The position numbers were made by a program, and so were the translations under genes. A stretch of 64,000 bases of DNA from Gallionella sp. (GTDB lineage Bacteria; Pseudomonadota; Gammaproteobacteria; Burkholderiales; Gallionellaceae): NCBI GenBank assembly GCA_028710565.1, contig JAQTTV010000004.1, positions 1 to 64,000 of the forward strand, given 5' to 3'. The notes under the pieces were generated by a model. The model had not been told where the DNA came from and ran no database searches. It worked only from the letters and a program-made list of their open reading frames with translations. Positions 10,276 to 19,697 of the stretch are shown here, piece after piece; positions within the stretch are counted from its first letter, which is position 1; each line of letters opens with the position of its first letter.

Positions 10276-10825
10276 GTGGGTACGACAAATTCGTACGCTT
10301 TTGGGTGAAATCTCCCCGTCTTACCTGAATGGCGCTTACTTAAGCCAAATCATCGGCAAACTCCCTCCCCTTCAAGGCATAGGTATCTACACAACTTTCA
10401 ATCATTTTGGAATAAGGGTGTATTAAACTTTTCATTCAAAAACAACAATATCCGAATGTCTGGATTTGAACCCAGACTCCCCTCGCCCACTTGTGGGAGA
10501 GGGGCAGGGGGAGAGGGTACGCCGACGGAGCGAATTGCATCCAGACAAGGGCATGTGCAACGCGCCCCCTACAAATTATGAAGCATGTTGTTTTTAAATG
10601 AAATTCTACCCCCACCCTAACCCTCCCCCTGCTAGGGTGAGGGAACAAAGTTGTGTAGATACCTATGCCTTGAAGGAGAAGGAACGGTAGTTCAGCCCGC
10701 TTTTACAGGATGGTGAAAAATGTTAATCCGTGCCGCATCGGGGGTTTTGAGCTTAAGTAAGTGCCATTCCCTTCTTACCTTTATTTTTCGCCCTGTCGGG
10801 CGATGTACGAATTTGTCGTACCCAC
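10276..10825. repeat. Inverted-repeat element with MITE copy 2 inside it
   Basis: 21-bp perfect IR gtgggtacgacaaattcgtac (10276..10296 / 10805..10825) and inner IR gaatggcGcttacttaag (10327.. / 10752..10769). Confidence 0.6.
10376..10669 (-). mobile_element. 294-bp MITE-like element, copy 2 (inverted relative to copy 1)
   Basis: Same 23-bp TIRs; flanks TTCAA left and TTGAA right. Confidence 0.75.
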
Positions 10826-10897
10826 AAACCCCCTCTGTTTAGTCAAAATGAGAATTGCTGTGTCCGTGGAATACAAAATAGCCTGACTGCAAAGGGG

Positions 10898-10913
10898 TGG
10901 TATAGTTATTGCA
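10898..10913 (+). promoter_or_regulatory. Putative sigma-54 promoter of aioX
   Basis: TGGTATAGTTATTGCA, correct GG/GC spacing, 43 nt before ATG 10956. Confidence 0.65.
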
Positions 10914-10955
10914 GACTATTTGCGAGCTGTCCCCACGTTAGAAAGCCCGACCTTT

Positions 10956-11936
10956 ATGAATCATCCGCTATCGAGACCGTATTGCTCCCCTATCTTGCGA
11001 GATACGGCGGACGCGGGCACCAACGCCTTGCCCTACCTTGGCAAAAGGGCGCAATGGCACGCTTTCAATCAGCGTCTGTTGCAGTACTTGGGTGCGTGGA
11101 TGTTGCTGCTAGGATGGGTGTCGTGGGGATGGGCTGCTGAACCGCTGCCGCCCGTGCGCATTGGTCTCACGCCTGTTTTTCTGGACGATCAAGCGGCTTT
11201 TGTCAGTGAGTGGCGTAAATATCTGGAGCTCCATTTAGCGCGTCCCGTGGTGTTTATACGGCGAGGCAGTTATCGCGAAATTGTCGATATGTTGCGCGAA
11301 GGCAAGTTGGATTTTGCTTGGTTATGTGGTTACCCCTATATTCGCAACAAGCCCTATTTTCGCTTAGTCGCCACCCCGCTTTATCAAGGGGAGCCGCTGT
11401 ATCAGTCTTATCTCATCGTGCCTGACAACGACAAGCAAACTCTTTCCATCAATGAGTTGCGTGGAAAGATATTCGCGTTTAGCGATCCTGACTCTAACTC
11501 TGGACACCTTTATCCTGAGTATATTTTGGCTCAAAAAGGCGAAACAGCCACCCATTATTTCGCTAAAACCTTCTACACAGGCAGTCACCGTAAAGTGATT
11601 GAAGCGGTGGCGACAGGCTTGGCGCAAGGTGCGGCGGTGGATGGTTATATCTGGGACACGCTGGCATTATCGCATCCTGAGTTGACCCGCAAAACCCGCG
11701 TGATTGCCAAATCACCACAATTTGGTCATCCGCCTTTTGTGGCTGGGCAACGCGTATCGGTCGCACGGCTGATCGCGATGCGGCGTGCTTTGCTGTCTAT
11801 GTCGCAGGATCAAGCGGGCTTGGTCATGCTAAAAGGGCTGAATTTAGATGGCTTTGTGGAAAGCGAGCCGCGTTTGTATGACGGCATCGCCGACATGTTT
11901 CATTTCATTGAAAAACAACGCAATGTTGCACTTTAA
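10956..11936 (+). CDS. aioX: AioX, periplasmic PhnD-like As(III)-sensing binding protein
   Basis: PhnD/SBP-like VRIGLTPVFLDDQAAFVSEWRKYLE...; followed by sensor kinase and NtrC-type regulator next to aioBA; start chosen downstream of the sigma-54 site. Confidence 0.8.
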   Translation: MNHPLSRPYCSPILRDTADAGTNALPYLGKRAQWHAFNQRLLQYLGAWMLLLGWVSWGWAAEPLPPVRIGLTPVFLDDQAAFVSEWRKYLELHLARPVVFIRRGSYREIVDMLREGKLDFAWLCGYPYIRNKPYFRLVATPLYQGEPLYQSYLIVPDNDKQTLSINELRGKIFAFSDPDSNSGHLYPEYILAQKGETATHYFAKTFYTGSHRKVIEAVATGLAQGAAVDGYIWDTLALSHPELTRKTRVIAKSPQFGHPPFVAGQRVSVARLIAMRRALLSMSQDQAGLVMLKGLNLDGFVESEPRLYDGIADMFHFIEKQRNVAL

Positions 11937-13368
11937 AGACCTTAGCCTAGGCTACAAAATTCCCTTGCGCGTGGTCGCATTGGTGATGGTGACCGCCAGT
12001 GTGTTAGCTTCCGTACTGGTTTATCGCAGTGTCAATGATCTGCGAGACAATTTAATCGCCAACGCCACGCGCATGGGGCGAGTGGTTGCCGACACCTTGG
12101 TCGAGCCGATGTTGCATGATGATGTATGGCGGGCATTTGAAGTGGTCAACATTCCCTTTCGCCCCTCGCCCAAACCCGCCAACGATCAAAATGCCGAATA
12201 TATGGTGGTACTGGATACGGCGAACTTAGTGTTTGTCTCTAACCAACCTGAACGCTTTCCCATGATGCGTCCCCCTGCGATTGCGGATCCTATTCTGGCA
12301 AAGTTCTTCCAAAAACCTGCCCAGCCTTGGCCCAATGAACTGACCGTCGTGGATACGCCATCATCCCAAGCGTTATTTTTGTTAATTCCCATTGAGTCCG
12401 ACGGGGTGCGCATCGGCACACTGGTGATGAATTATCCTAAGCCGCCCTTTGCCGCCCGCTTACGCAGTCTCGCCCGCGATGCGGTGTTGATTACCTTGTT
12501 CGTTCTTGCAACACTGCTGCCCTTGGGGATCTATTGGGGGCGACGCATGGCGGCTCCCTTGCTGCAATTGTCTGATGCAATGGGCAAAGTTGCCCCGCAT
12601 TTACCTGACCCAGAAGACATTCAACTAGAAGAATCTAAGGACGAAATTGGGCGATTGGCTAAATCATTCAAGCGGATGTTGACTGAACTCAAAGAAAAAG
12701 AGCAGCTACAACAACAAGTGATTACCTCGGATAGGTTGGCGGCATTGGGTCGTCTGGCCGCTGGTGTGGCACATGAAATCAACAATCCTTTGGGCGGTAT
12801 GCTCAACGCCATCAGCACCTTCAAACGTCACGGCGAAAAAGACCCGCTCACCCTCAAAACCGTGTCGATTCTGGAACGTGGCTTATTGCAAATTAAAGAA
12901 ACGGTTGCCGCACTCTTGGTAGAAGCCAAAGTACAAACCCGCCCTTTTGACCCCGATGATGTGACCGACATCTGCACCTTGCTGCAAGCGGAGATCGAAC
13001 AGAAACACATCGCCTTCACGTGTGAAGTAAGTTTGATTGAAGCCTTGCCCATTTCTGCGACTTTGGTACGTCAAGTGATTATCAACCTGTTGCTGAACGC
13101 GATTCACGCCACTCAACCACAGGGACATATTTATCTACATATTTGCCGTGACAGCACCCACTTATTCATCGAGGTACGCAATGAGGGTTCACCCATTCCC
13201 CCCGAAAAAGTTCCCTATCTATTTGAACCATTTACCTCATTTAGTGAAAATGGCAATGGATTAGGGCTATGGGTAATCTACCAAGTTGTGCAACAATTAG
13301 GCGGACTGATTACCGTACAAAGTGAACCCACGCTCACGCAATTTAGGGTTCAACTTCCCCTAGCATAG
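11923..13368 (+). CDS. aioS: AioS sensor histidine kinase
   Basis: HAMP region; H-box LAAGVAHEINNPLGGML; ATPase motifs GNGLGLWVIYQV; context. Confidence 0.85.
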   Translation: MLHFKDLSLGYKIPLRVVALVMVTASVLASVLVYRSVNDLRDNLIANATRMGRVVADTLVEPMLHDDVWRAFEVVNIPFRPSPKPANDQNAEYMVVLDTANLVFVSNQPERFPMMRPPAIADPILAKFFQKPAQPWPNELTVVDTPSSQALFLLIPIESDGVRIGTLVMNYPKPPFAARLRSLARDAVLITLFVLATLLPLGIYWGRRMAAPLLQLSDAMGKVAPHLPDPEDIQLEESKDEIGRLAKSFKRMLTELKEKEQLQQQVITSDRLAALGRLAAGVAHEINNPLGGMLNAISTFKRHGEKDPLTLKTVSILERGLLQIKETVAALLVEAKVQTRPFDPDDVTDICTLLQAEIEQKHIAFTCEVSLIEALPISATLVRQVIINLLLNAIHATQPQGHIYLHICRDSTHLFIEVRNEGSPIPPEKVPYLFEPFTSFSENGNGLGLWVIYQVVQQLGGLITVQSEPTLTQFRVQLPLA

Positions 13369-13510
13369 GCATAAAAAGCATTTTGGGCGGTAGTCGCTAG
13401 TCGTTAGCTACTAGTTGGATTGATAGCTATCTGCTTGAATAAATTTAAAAATACTATATGCGCGTGGCTTCCAACGCTAACAACTAACCGCTAACCAGCA
13501 ACCACCACTT

Positions 13511-14917
13511 ATGATGCTCCAAACCGCTCTTCCTTTTATTTGCCTCATCGAAGACGACGAAATTATGGGGGAGTCACTGTGTGATCGCTTTAGCCTAGAT
13601 GGGTTTCGTGTGGAATGGCATCGAACGGGGTTGGCAGGTTTACGGGCGATTGGGCATAAGCGTTATGACCTGATTTTAAGTGACATCCACTTGCCCGATT
13701 TAAACGGGGAAGCCCTGTTTACCCAGTTGTGTGCGGATAAAAGACCGCTGCCGCCGTTTATTTTTATCACAGGTTATGGCTCAATTGACCGTGCGGTGCG
13801 TTTACTCCAATTGGGCGCGGCGGATTACATCAGCAAACCCTTTGATCTGGATTTGCTGGTTGAAAAAATACGTAGACTCTGCCCCGCACCACAAGCAATA
13901 CCCTCAAATAACACACAACCTACTGATGTATTGGGCATTTCTCCTTTAATGCGGACGATTGAGCAATCCATTCCACGTCTTGCTAGACTGGCAAGTACCA
14001 TTTTAATTATGGGGGAATCAGGGGTCGGTAAAGAGCATGTTGCCAAACTGATCCACCATTATGCGCGTTGTGCAAACAACACCCCTTTCGTTGCCGTCAA
14101 CTGCGGTGCCATCACCGAAAGCCTGCTCGAAACAGAACTATTTGGTCACGAAAAAGGTTCGTTCACGGGGGCTGCGCGGATGCGGAAAGGGGTGTTTGAA
14201 CAAGCGCATGGTGGCACTTTGTTTCTAGATGAAATTGGCGAAATGTCGCCCACGATGCAGGTCAAATTACTGCGGGTCATTCAGGAACGTTATATCGTCC
14301 GCGTCGGCGGCGAGGTGCCCGTTGCCGTTGATGTGCGCCTCATTTGTGCCACGCACTGTGATCTGAAAAAAATGGTTGAAGCCAACACGTTTCGTGAAGA
14401 CTTGTATTACCGCATCAATGTGATTCGCCTACGCATTCCGCCATTGCGTGAACGTAAAGAAGACATTCTGTGGTTTGCCCAACTATTTCTAAAACAATGT
14501 GCGGAGTACAGTGGCGAGAACCACGTTATTTCGCCTGATGCCGAGCGGGTGTTGTTGGATTATCCTTGGCAAGGTAATTTGCGTGAACTCAAACACAGCA
14601 TGGAAAGAGGCTGCATCCTGTCTTCCTCCCCCATTTTGGACGCAGTGGTCTTCTTTAATGACGATATGCCGCCCATCACTGAACCGCCTGTCCTGCCAGA
14701 AGCCTTGACCGACGGGACATTAGCGGAACACTTACGTCATTACGAACGTAAATTTATTTTGCAAGCACTGACCACGCACCACAGACACTTCGGCAACACC
14801 GCCGCCGCACTGGGCATTAGCCGTAAAAATTTATGGGAAAAGATGAAAAAGCTCGATATTTATGCGGATGAAACCATGAGAAATCATAACCCGTCCGTCA
14901 TTCCCATGGATAAATGA
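13511..14917 (+). CDS. aioR: AioR sigma-54-dependent response regulator
   Basis: REC domain, AAA+ GESGVGKE and GAFTGA-type [15 protein letters not shown]-terminal Fis-type HTH. Confidence 0.88.
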   Translation: MMLQTALPFICLIEDDEIMGESLCDRFSLDGFRVEWHRTGLAGLRAIGHKRYDLILSDIHLPDLNGEALFTQLCADKRPLPPFIFITGYGSIDRAVRLLQLGAADYISKPFDLDLLVEKIRRLCPAPQAIPSNNTQPTDVLGISPLMRTIEQSIPRLARLASTILIMGESGVGKEHVAKLIHHYARCANNTPFVAVNCGAITESLLETELFGHEKGSFTGAARMRKGVFEQAHGGTLFLDEIGEMSPTMQVKLLRVIQERYIVRVGGEVPVAVDVRLICATHCDLKKMVEANTFREDLYYRINVIRLRIPPLRERKEDILWFAQLFLKQCAEYSGENHVISPDAERVLLDYPWQGNLRELKHSMERGCILSSSPILDAVVFFNDDMPPITEPPVLPEALTDGTLAEHLRHYERKFILQALTTHHRHFGNTAAALGISRKNLWEKMKKLDIYADETMRNHNPSVIPMDK

Positions 14918-14925
14918 AGTCAAAA

Positions 14926-14954
14926 AAACGGGCATCCTAAGATGCCCGTTCACT
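14926..14954 (-). terminator. Hairpin terminator (minus strand; porin side)
   Basis: Minus strand AACGGGCATC-TTAG-GATGCCCGTTTTTTTG. Confidence 0.55.
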
Positions 14955-14982
14955 TGATACATTATGGAGAAAAACAACTTAG

Positions 14983-15113
14983 GGAAATGCTGATTTAATC
15001 TTCCGCTCGTGGTGAGCTTGTCGAACCATGAACGGAAGATTAAATACAATCAAGGGATTAAATCCATTCTCCCTTCGACAAGCTCAGGGCGAACGGATTT
15101 AATCAGCGTTTCC
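14983..15113. mobile_element. About 130-bp MITE-like element containing paired GAGCTTGTCGAA/TTCGACAAGCTC repeats, copy A
   Basis: Ends ggaaatgctgatttaatc / gatttaatcagcgtttcc; flanking TTA/TTA; inverted gctcgtggtgagcttgtcgaacc and cccttcgacaagctcagggcgaacgg. Confidence 0.55.
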
Positions 15114-16199
15114 TTAGAAGTTGTAAGTTAAGCCCACACCTAGCCCTTTAGGATCATTTCCTTTAAACATGCCTACACTTTGCGAGTTATGTCCCCAACC
15201 ATCCATCGCGAAAGTACCGCCTGCATCATTGGTGGTTTGCGCATAAACCACATACATACTCATTTGTTTGCTCAGAGTATGGTCGTAGCCCACTGCAAAC
15301 ATTTGCGCGCCGTCAAGGGCTGCCGCTGCACTGGTGCCTGCTTTAGAGAATTGCGCTTTGATTGCCCCTGTTTCGGTGACGTTGAATTTACCGCCAATGT
15401 TATAGATATTGCGTGTGGTGGTCACCGCCGCGTTGGTCAGTTTGACTGAAACGAATTGAGCAGACACCATACCATTGCCAAAATCATAACTTCCCGCGAT
15501 AGACAGCGGTTGCAATTTCCCATTCACATAACCCGCAGCGGCTTGATTACCCAGCCCGATGCTGAAATAAGTCAGTTTTGCCGTCATGCCATTTGCGGCA
15601 TAGCCTGCGGTGAAACCTGCGCTATTGTCAGCTTTGTCGGTTGCTAGCGTATAACTTCCGAGCGTGCTTTGCAGGCTGCTGGCTGGCAAATAAGTCAGCG
15701 CAACGGTCACATCACTGAATTTAGGTGCCACGTAGTGCAATGCACCATTGGCACGACCTGGCATTAAATTTCCCGTAAAGTTGGCCGCGTCGCCCAGCTG
15801 GTCAGCGAACAGATTAGAGTCGTACACATATTGGTTTGCAGCAGGCAATTTGCCCACCAGCACCGTACCAAAACCACCCGCCAAACCGATGTAAGTATCA
15901 CGCAGTCCTGGCAATGCCCCAGCCCCCCCTTTACCATTTGCATCCAGTGCGGCTTCGGCTTGAAATACGCCAGACAGACCATTGCCCATATCGTGCTTGC
16001 CCTTCAGACCAAAGCGCGATGAGTTGTCGTTCAATGAAACCGTGTTTTTAGCACTCGCGCCTGCTGTTGCACCATTGCCTGAAACAGAATCCATGGAGGC
16101 GTGAATACGCCCATAAAATTCAATATTGGCGTTTTCAGCAAACGCGGCGACGGGTGCTAGAACGGCAGCAATTGCGATGGTCATTAGTTTTTTATTCAT
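15114..16199 (-). CDS. Gram-negative trimeric porin
   Basis: Signal peptide, NIEFYGRIHASMDSVSG, DNSSRFGLKGKHDMGNGLSGVFQAE, C-terminal LGVGLTYNF. Confidence 0.9.
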   Translation of the reverse strand: MNKKLMTIAIAAVLAPVAAFAENANIEFYGRIHASMDSVSGNGATAGASAKNTVSLNDNSSRFGLKGKHDMGNGLSGVFQAEAALDANGKGGAGALPGLRDTYIGLAGGFGTVLVGKLPAANQYVYDSNLFADQLGDAANFTGNLMPGRANGALHYVAPKFSDVTVALTYLPASSLQSTLGSYTLATDKADNSAGFTAGYAANGMTAKLTYFSIGLGNQAAAGYVNGKLQPLSIAGSYDFGNGMVSAQFVSVKLTNAAVTTTRNIYNIGGKFNVTETGAIKAQFSKAGTSAAAALDGAQMFAVGYDHTLSKQMSMYVVYAQTTNDAGGTFAMDGWGHNSQSVGMFKGNDPKGLGVGLTYNF

Positions 16200-16255
16200 A
16201 CTTCATTCTCCTCTTGATAGTTAGTGACTTGATATTTTGCTGCGAGGGTTAATTC

Positions 16256-16271
16256 AGCAAGTCCTATGCCA
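16256..16271 (-). promoter_or_regulatory. Putative sigma-54 promoter of the porin
   Basis: Minus strand TGGCATAGGACTTGCT; about 57 nt before the porin ATG. Confidence 0.6.
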
Positions 16272-16406
16272 AAACAAGGAATTACCAGCCAACACTTATA
16301 TCCTGTCAAAAACCGCCCCTAAATCAATATAGATTTACCGCGCTGTGTCAGTATAGTAACAACACCTTACCAAACGGTAATATTTTCCAGTTTGGATTTT
16401 TCGCGT

Positions 16407-17504
16407 TTACCCCCCGATATACGACATTTCCACTTTGTCGCGCAAGGGATGCATGGCGAGGTGGCGCAGTTGGGAATAACGATCATCGCGCTGTACCCAC
16501 TGATTGACGATGCGCTGGCAGATTTGCGCGTCGGTTTGTCCTAAGCGTAACGGTGAGCGCAAATCCAAGCCATTTTGTGCAAACAAGCAAGTGTAAATTT
16601 TGCCGTCGGTCGAAAGTCGGGCTCGACTGCATGCGTGGCAAAACGCTTGGCTCACCGAGGCAATGATGCCGATCTCACCCGCACCATCAGCATACTGCCA
16701 ACGCCCCGCCACTTCGCCCGCGTAATTAGCCTCTATCGCGCGCAGCGGAAAATGGGCGGCAATGCGCGCTAAAATATCTTGGGCGATGACCACATCATCC
16801 ATGCGCCAGCCGTTGCTATTACCCACATCCATGTATTCAATAAACCGCAATAGCACACCGCTGTTGCGAAAATGGCGCGCCATCGGCACGATTTCGTGTT
16901 CATTCACGCCGCGTTTCACTACCATGTTGACTTTGACAGGGGCGAGTCCCGCAGCTTGTGCGGTGGCGATGCCATTCAAAACCGTTTGTACCGACACAGT
17001 TGAATCGCTCATGCGCTGAAACGTGCTTTCGCTTAAGCCATCCAGACTGACCGTCACACGCGACAATCCCGCGTCCTTGAGCGAGCGTGCCTTTTTCGCC
17101 AACAACACGCCATTGGTGGTCAGCGCAATTTGCACGGGTTTGCCCAAGGGCGTTTGCAGCTCCGCCAATTTTTCAATCAGCTGCTCAATCCCGCGCCGCA
17201 ACAAAGGTTCGCCGCCCGTCAATCGAATTTTTTGCACGCCTAATTGCACAAACACCCGCGCAACGCATTCAATCTCTTCAAAAGTCAACAACGCCCCTCG
17301 CGGCAAAAAAGCATGTTCGTCGTCAAATACCTCACGTGGCATACAATAAGTACAGCGTAAATTACAGCGATCTGTCACCGAAATGCGTAAATCATGCAAA
17401 GGGCGATGCAAGGTATCCGTGACAGGCAATGCCGCATCACAATCCATTTCAGCATAATCTGGCGCAACAAGGGGGATGGGAATAATGCGGAAAGCGTGGG
17501 TCAT
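16407..17504 (-). CDS. moaA: GTP 3',8-cyclase MoaA
   Basis: Radical [14 protein letters not shown]-terminal GG; start trimmed to [11 protein letters not shown]. Confidence 0.93.
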   Translation of the reverse strand: MTHAFRIIPIPLVAPDYAEMDCDAALPVTDTLHRPLHDLRISVTDRCNLRCTYCMPREVFDDEHAFLPRGALLTFEEIECVARVFVQLGVQKIRLTGGEPLLRRGIEQLIEKLAELQTPLGKPVQIALTTNGVLLAKKARSLKDAGLSRVTVSLDGLSESTFQRMSDSTVSVQTVLNGIATAQAAGLAPVKVNMVVKRGVNEHEIVPMARHFRNSGVLLRFIEYMDVGNSNGWRMDDVVIAQDILARIAAHFPLRAIEANYAGEVAGRWQYADGAGEIGIIASVSQAFCHACSRARLSTDGKIYTCLFAQNGLDLRSPLRLGQTDAQICQRIVNQWVQRDDRYSQLRHLAMHPLRDKVEMSYIGG

Positions 17505-17899
17505 TATGCAAAGAATGGAGGATAAAATGTATGGGTGAACAGCAAGTTTTGCACCACCCACACAACATAAATGTGCGGTAGACGCTAAAAATAGTTGATA
17601 CGTTGGGATCTGGCGCGCAAGTTGCACTCGATGGACACTGGTTTAAATGCTAACGACCCGTATTTTATCTCCGCAATCACTTTCAGAACCAGTTCATGAT
17701 CTTGCTGCAATGCAGTGATCGGGGTTCATACACAGCTCGAATCTTCATTTACACCGTGCAAATGCTGGCTCTTCACTGCGCCTCACCCCGCTGATGACCT
17801 CACGTGGCAAATCGTGAACAGGTTCTCAGATCTTTAACTACAGACAGATGATCTCGTTGAGATTTAATTATGGATTTGAAACCCAGTGATGGCGAGTCA

Positions 17900-18358
17900 T
17901 TACTCTTCTTTGTGGGCAGGTGAAGGGATCATCTCTTGATTTGCATGGGGTGACGTATCATTCGACAACCCAACATCCCGTACATTTTTCTGCACGGTAA
18001 TAGCAGAGAACAAACTCAGCACAAATGACATGGCATAAAATCCTTTTTCACTCAAAGCAAGCGTGGCATTCCACAATCCCACTGCCAGCAACAAAATTGC
18101 CATGCCAAAAGACACCCAGCACAAGCCGAAATACATACCCGATACAGGGATTCCTTCCAATTTGTCACGCACCGATTTTTGCAAAGATACCGCCGCGAAC
18201 AATCCATACATCAAAATAGTAAAGTAATAGCCTTTTTCATTAAGTTGCATTTGTGCATTCCATAAGCCGACTAAATAAGTAATTGAGCCAACAAACAAAG
18301 CCGCCCAAGAAGCCCCTACAAATGCACCCGTTGGGCGTTGTACCTGTGATTTCATCAT
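17900..18358 (-). CDS. YiaA/YiaB-type two-helix-domain membrane protein
   Basis: Two repeats of F..ASW..L..G...YL.GLWNA...L.EKGYY. Confidence 0.8.
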   Translation of the reverse strand: MMKSQVQRPTGAFVGASWAALFVGSITYLVGLWNAQMQLNEKGYYFTILMYGLFAAVSLQKSVRDKLEGIPVSGMYFGLCWVSFGMAILLLAVGLWNATLALSEKGFYAMSFVLSLFSAITVQKNVRDVGLSNDTSPHANQEMIPSPAHKEE

Positions 18359-18655
18359 TTTCCTTTCGATTGAATGTGGCATAAAACGTGTATAGCGTTG
18401 GTTGAGAGACAAAAGGAACATTTTTCGGTACTAAACGGGAGTTCATTTCTGAATCCCGTCTTGCGAATTCCACCTTAAACTTGCAAGGTTGTTATTCTAA
18501 TCGCCCCAGCTAAAATTTGGCGTTACTTTATATAATCGAAAAATTCAAACCCCATTCCGTCCTTAGTGCATTTAATTTAAGTGCAATCAACACTTTTTCC
18601 TGTTCTAATTACACCCATTATTTTAATAATTGTTTAACAGTGGAAATATATCATC

Positions 18656-18973
18656 ATGGATGCTAAGCAAGTTGTCACCGCATTGTCCGCATTGGCGCAA
18701 CCGACGCGCTTGGCGATTTATCGTTTGTTGGTGGTATGTGGAAATGAAGGCATGGCGGCGGGGCAGATTGCGGAAAAACTAGCCGTGTCGCCCGCCACCT
18801 TGTCATTTCATTTTAGAAGCCTAAGCCATGCGGGGCTGATAGAGAGTCGGCAAGCGGGGCGGTTCGTGTATTACTGTGCGAATTTTGGCGTGATGAATGA
18901 GATGTTGGCGTATTTAACGGCCAATTGTTGCGCGGGCGAGCCGTGTGATTTATTGAATGGCAAAGGTGAATAA
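18656..18973 (+). CDS. arsR: ArsR-family As(III)-responsive repressor
   Basis: wHTH; C-terminal NCCAGEPC cysteine cluster (C-C-x5-type). Confidence 0.85.
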   Translation: MDAKQVVTALSALAQPTRLAIYRLLVVCGNEGMAAGQIAEKLAVSPATLSFHFRSLSHAGLIESRQAGRFVYYCANFGVMNEMLAYLTANCCAGEPCDLLNGKGE

Positions 18974-18983
18974 GGAAAAAGTG

Positions 18984-19481
18984 ATGGATCAAAAAACTTA
19001 CAATGTATTGGTGTTGTGTACGGGCAATTCGGCGCGCAGTATTTTGGGCGAGGTGTTATTCAATGTGCTGGGGAAAGGCAAATTTAAAGCCTATAGTGCG
19101 GGCAGCAAACCCGCAGGCAAAGTCAATCCTGGCGCGCTGGAGTGGTTGCAACATCAAGGCTATGCCACCGAAGGCTTGCGCAGCAAAAGCTGGGATGAAT
19201 TCGCCGCGTCCGACGCGCCCGAATTCGATTTTATCTTTACCGTATGCGACAACGCCGCAGGCGAAGCCTGTCCGTTATGGTTGGGCAAACCCGCCACTGC
19301 GCACTGGGGCATCCCCGATCCCGCGCATATCGAAGGCGACGAAGCACGCCGCGCCGCATTTAACCGCGCCGCCGAACAACTGGCACGACGGATACAGTTG
19401 TTTATGAGCTTGCCGATTGAAAAAATGGACAAGTTGACGTTGAAAGAAAAATTGGCGGAAATTGGGCGGGTGGCGGACTAA
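18984..19481 (+). CDS. arsC: Arsenate reductase, LMW-phosphatase type
   Basis: VLVLCTGNSARSILGE P-loop; adjacent to arsR and acr3. Confidence 0.85.
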   Translation: MDQKTYNVLVLCTGNSARSILGEVLFNVLGKGKFKAYSAGSKPAGKVNPGALEWLQHQGYATEGLRSKSWDEFAASDAPEFDFIFTVCDNAAGEACPLWLGKPATAHWGIPDPAHIEGDEARRAAFNRAAEQLARRIQLFMSLPIEKMDKLTLKEKLAEIGRVAD

Positions 19482-19483
19482 CA

Positions 19484-19680
19484 TCGCCCTCACCCCTACC
19501 CCTCTCCCAAAGGGCGAGGGGCTTTAAGCTCCCTTCTCCCACTGGGAGAAGGGCTGGGGATGAGGGTGTTTTTCCCGTCATGCCGAAGGTCTGGATGATG
19601 GGTGAAAGGTTATATCGGCCGACGATTTCTACCCCCACCCTAACCCTCCCCCTGCTTGGGGGAGGGAATAATGTGTATTG
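19484..19680. repeat. Palindrome-rich repeat between arsC and acr3
   Basis: cctctcccaaagggcgagggg, cttctcccactgggagaagg, accctaaccctccccctgcttgggggagg; the last shared with the 294-bp MITE terminus. Confidence 0.6.
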
Positions 19681-19697
19681 TTTGCAAAGGAAATTCC

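Noticed and set aside
10436-10648. 70-aa ORF (and its copy in 6021..6284) as a MITE-encoded protein
   Set aside because: Composition reflects palindromic repeats translated (FPHPSRGRVRVG, PLPLPLSHKWARG); no start context
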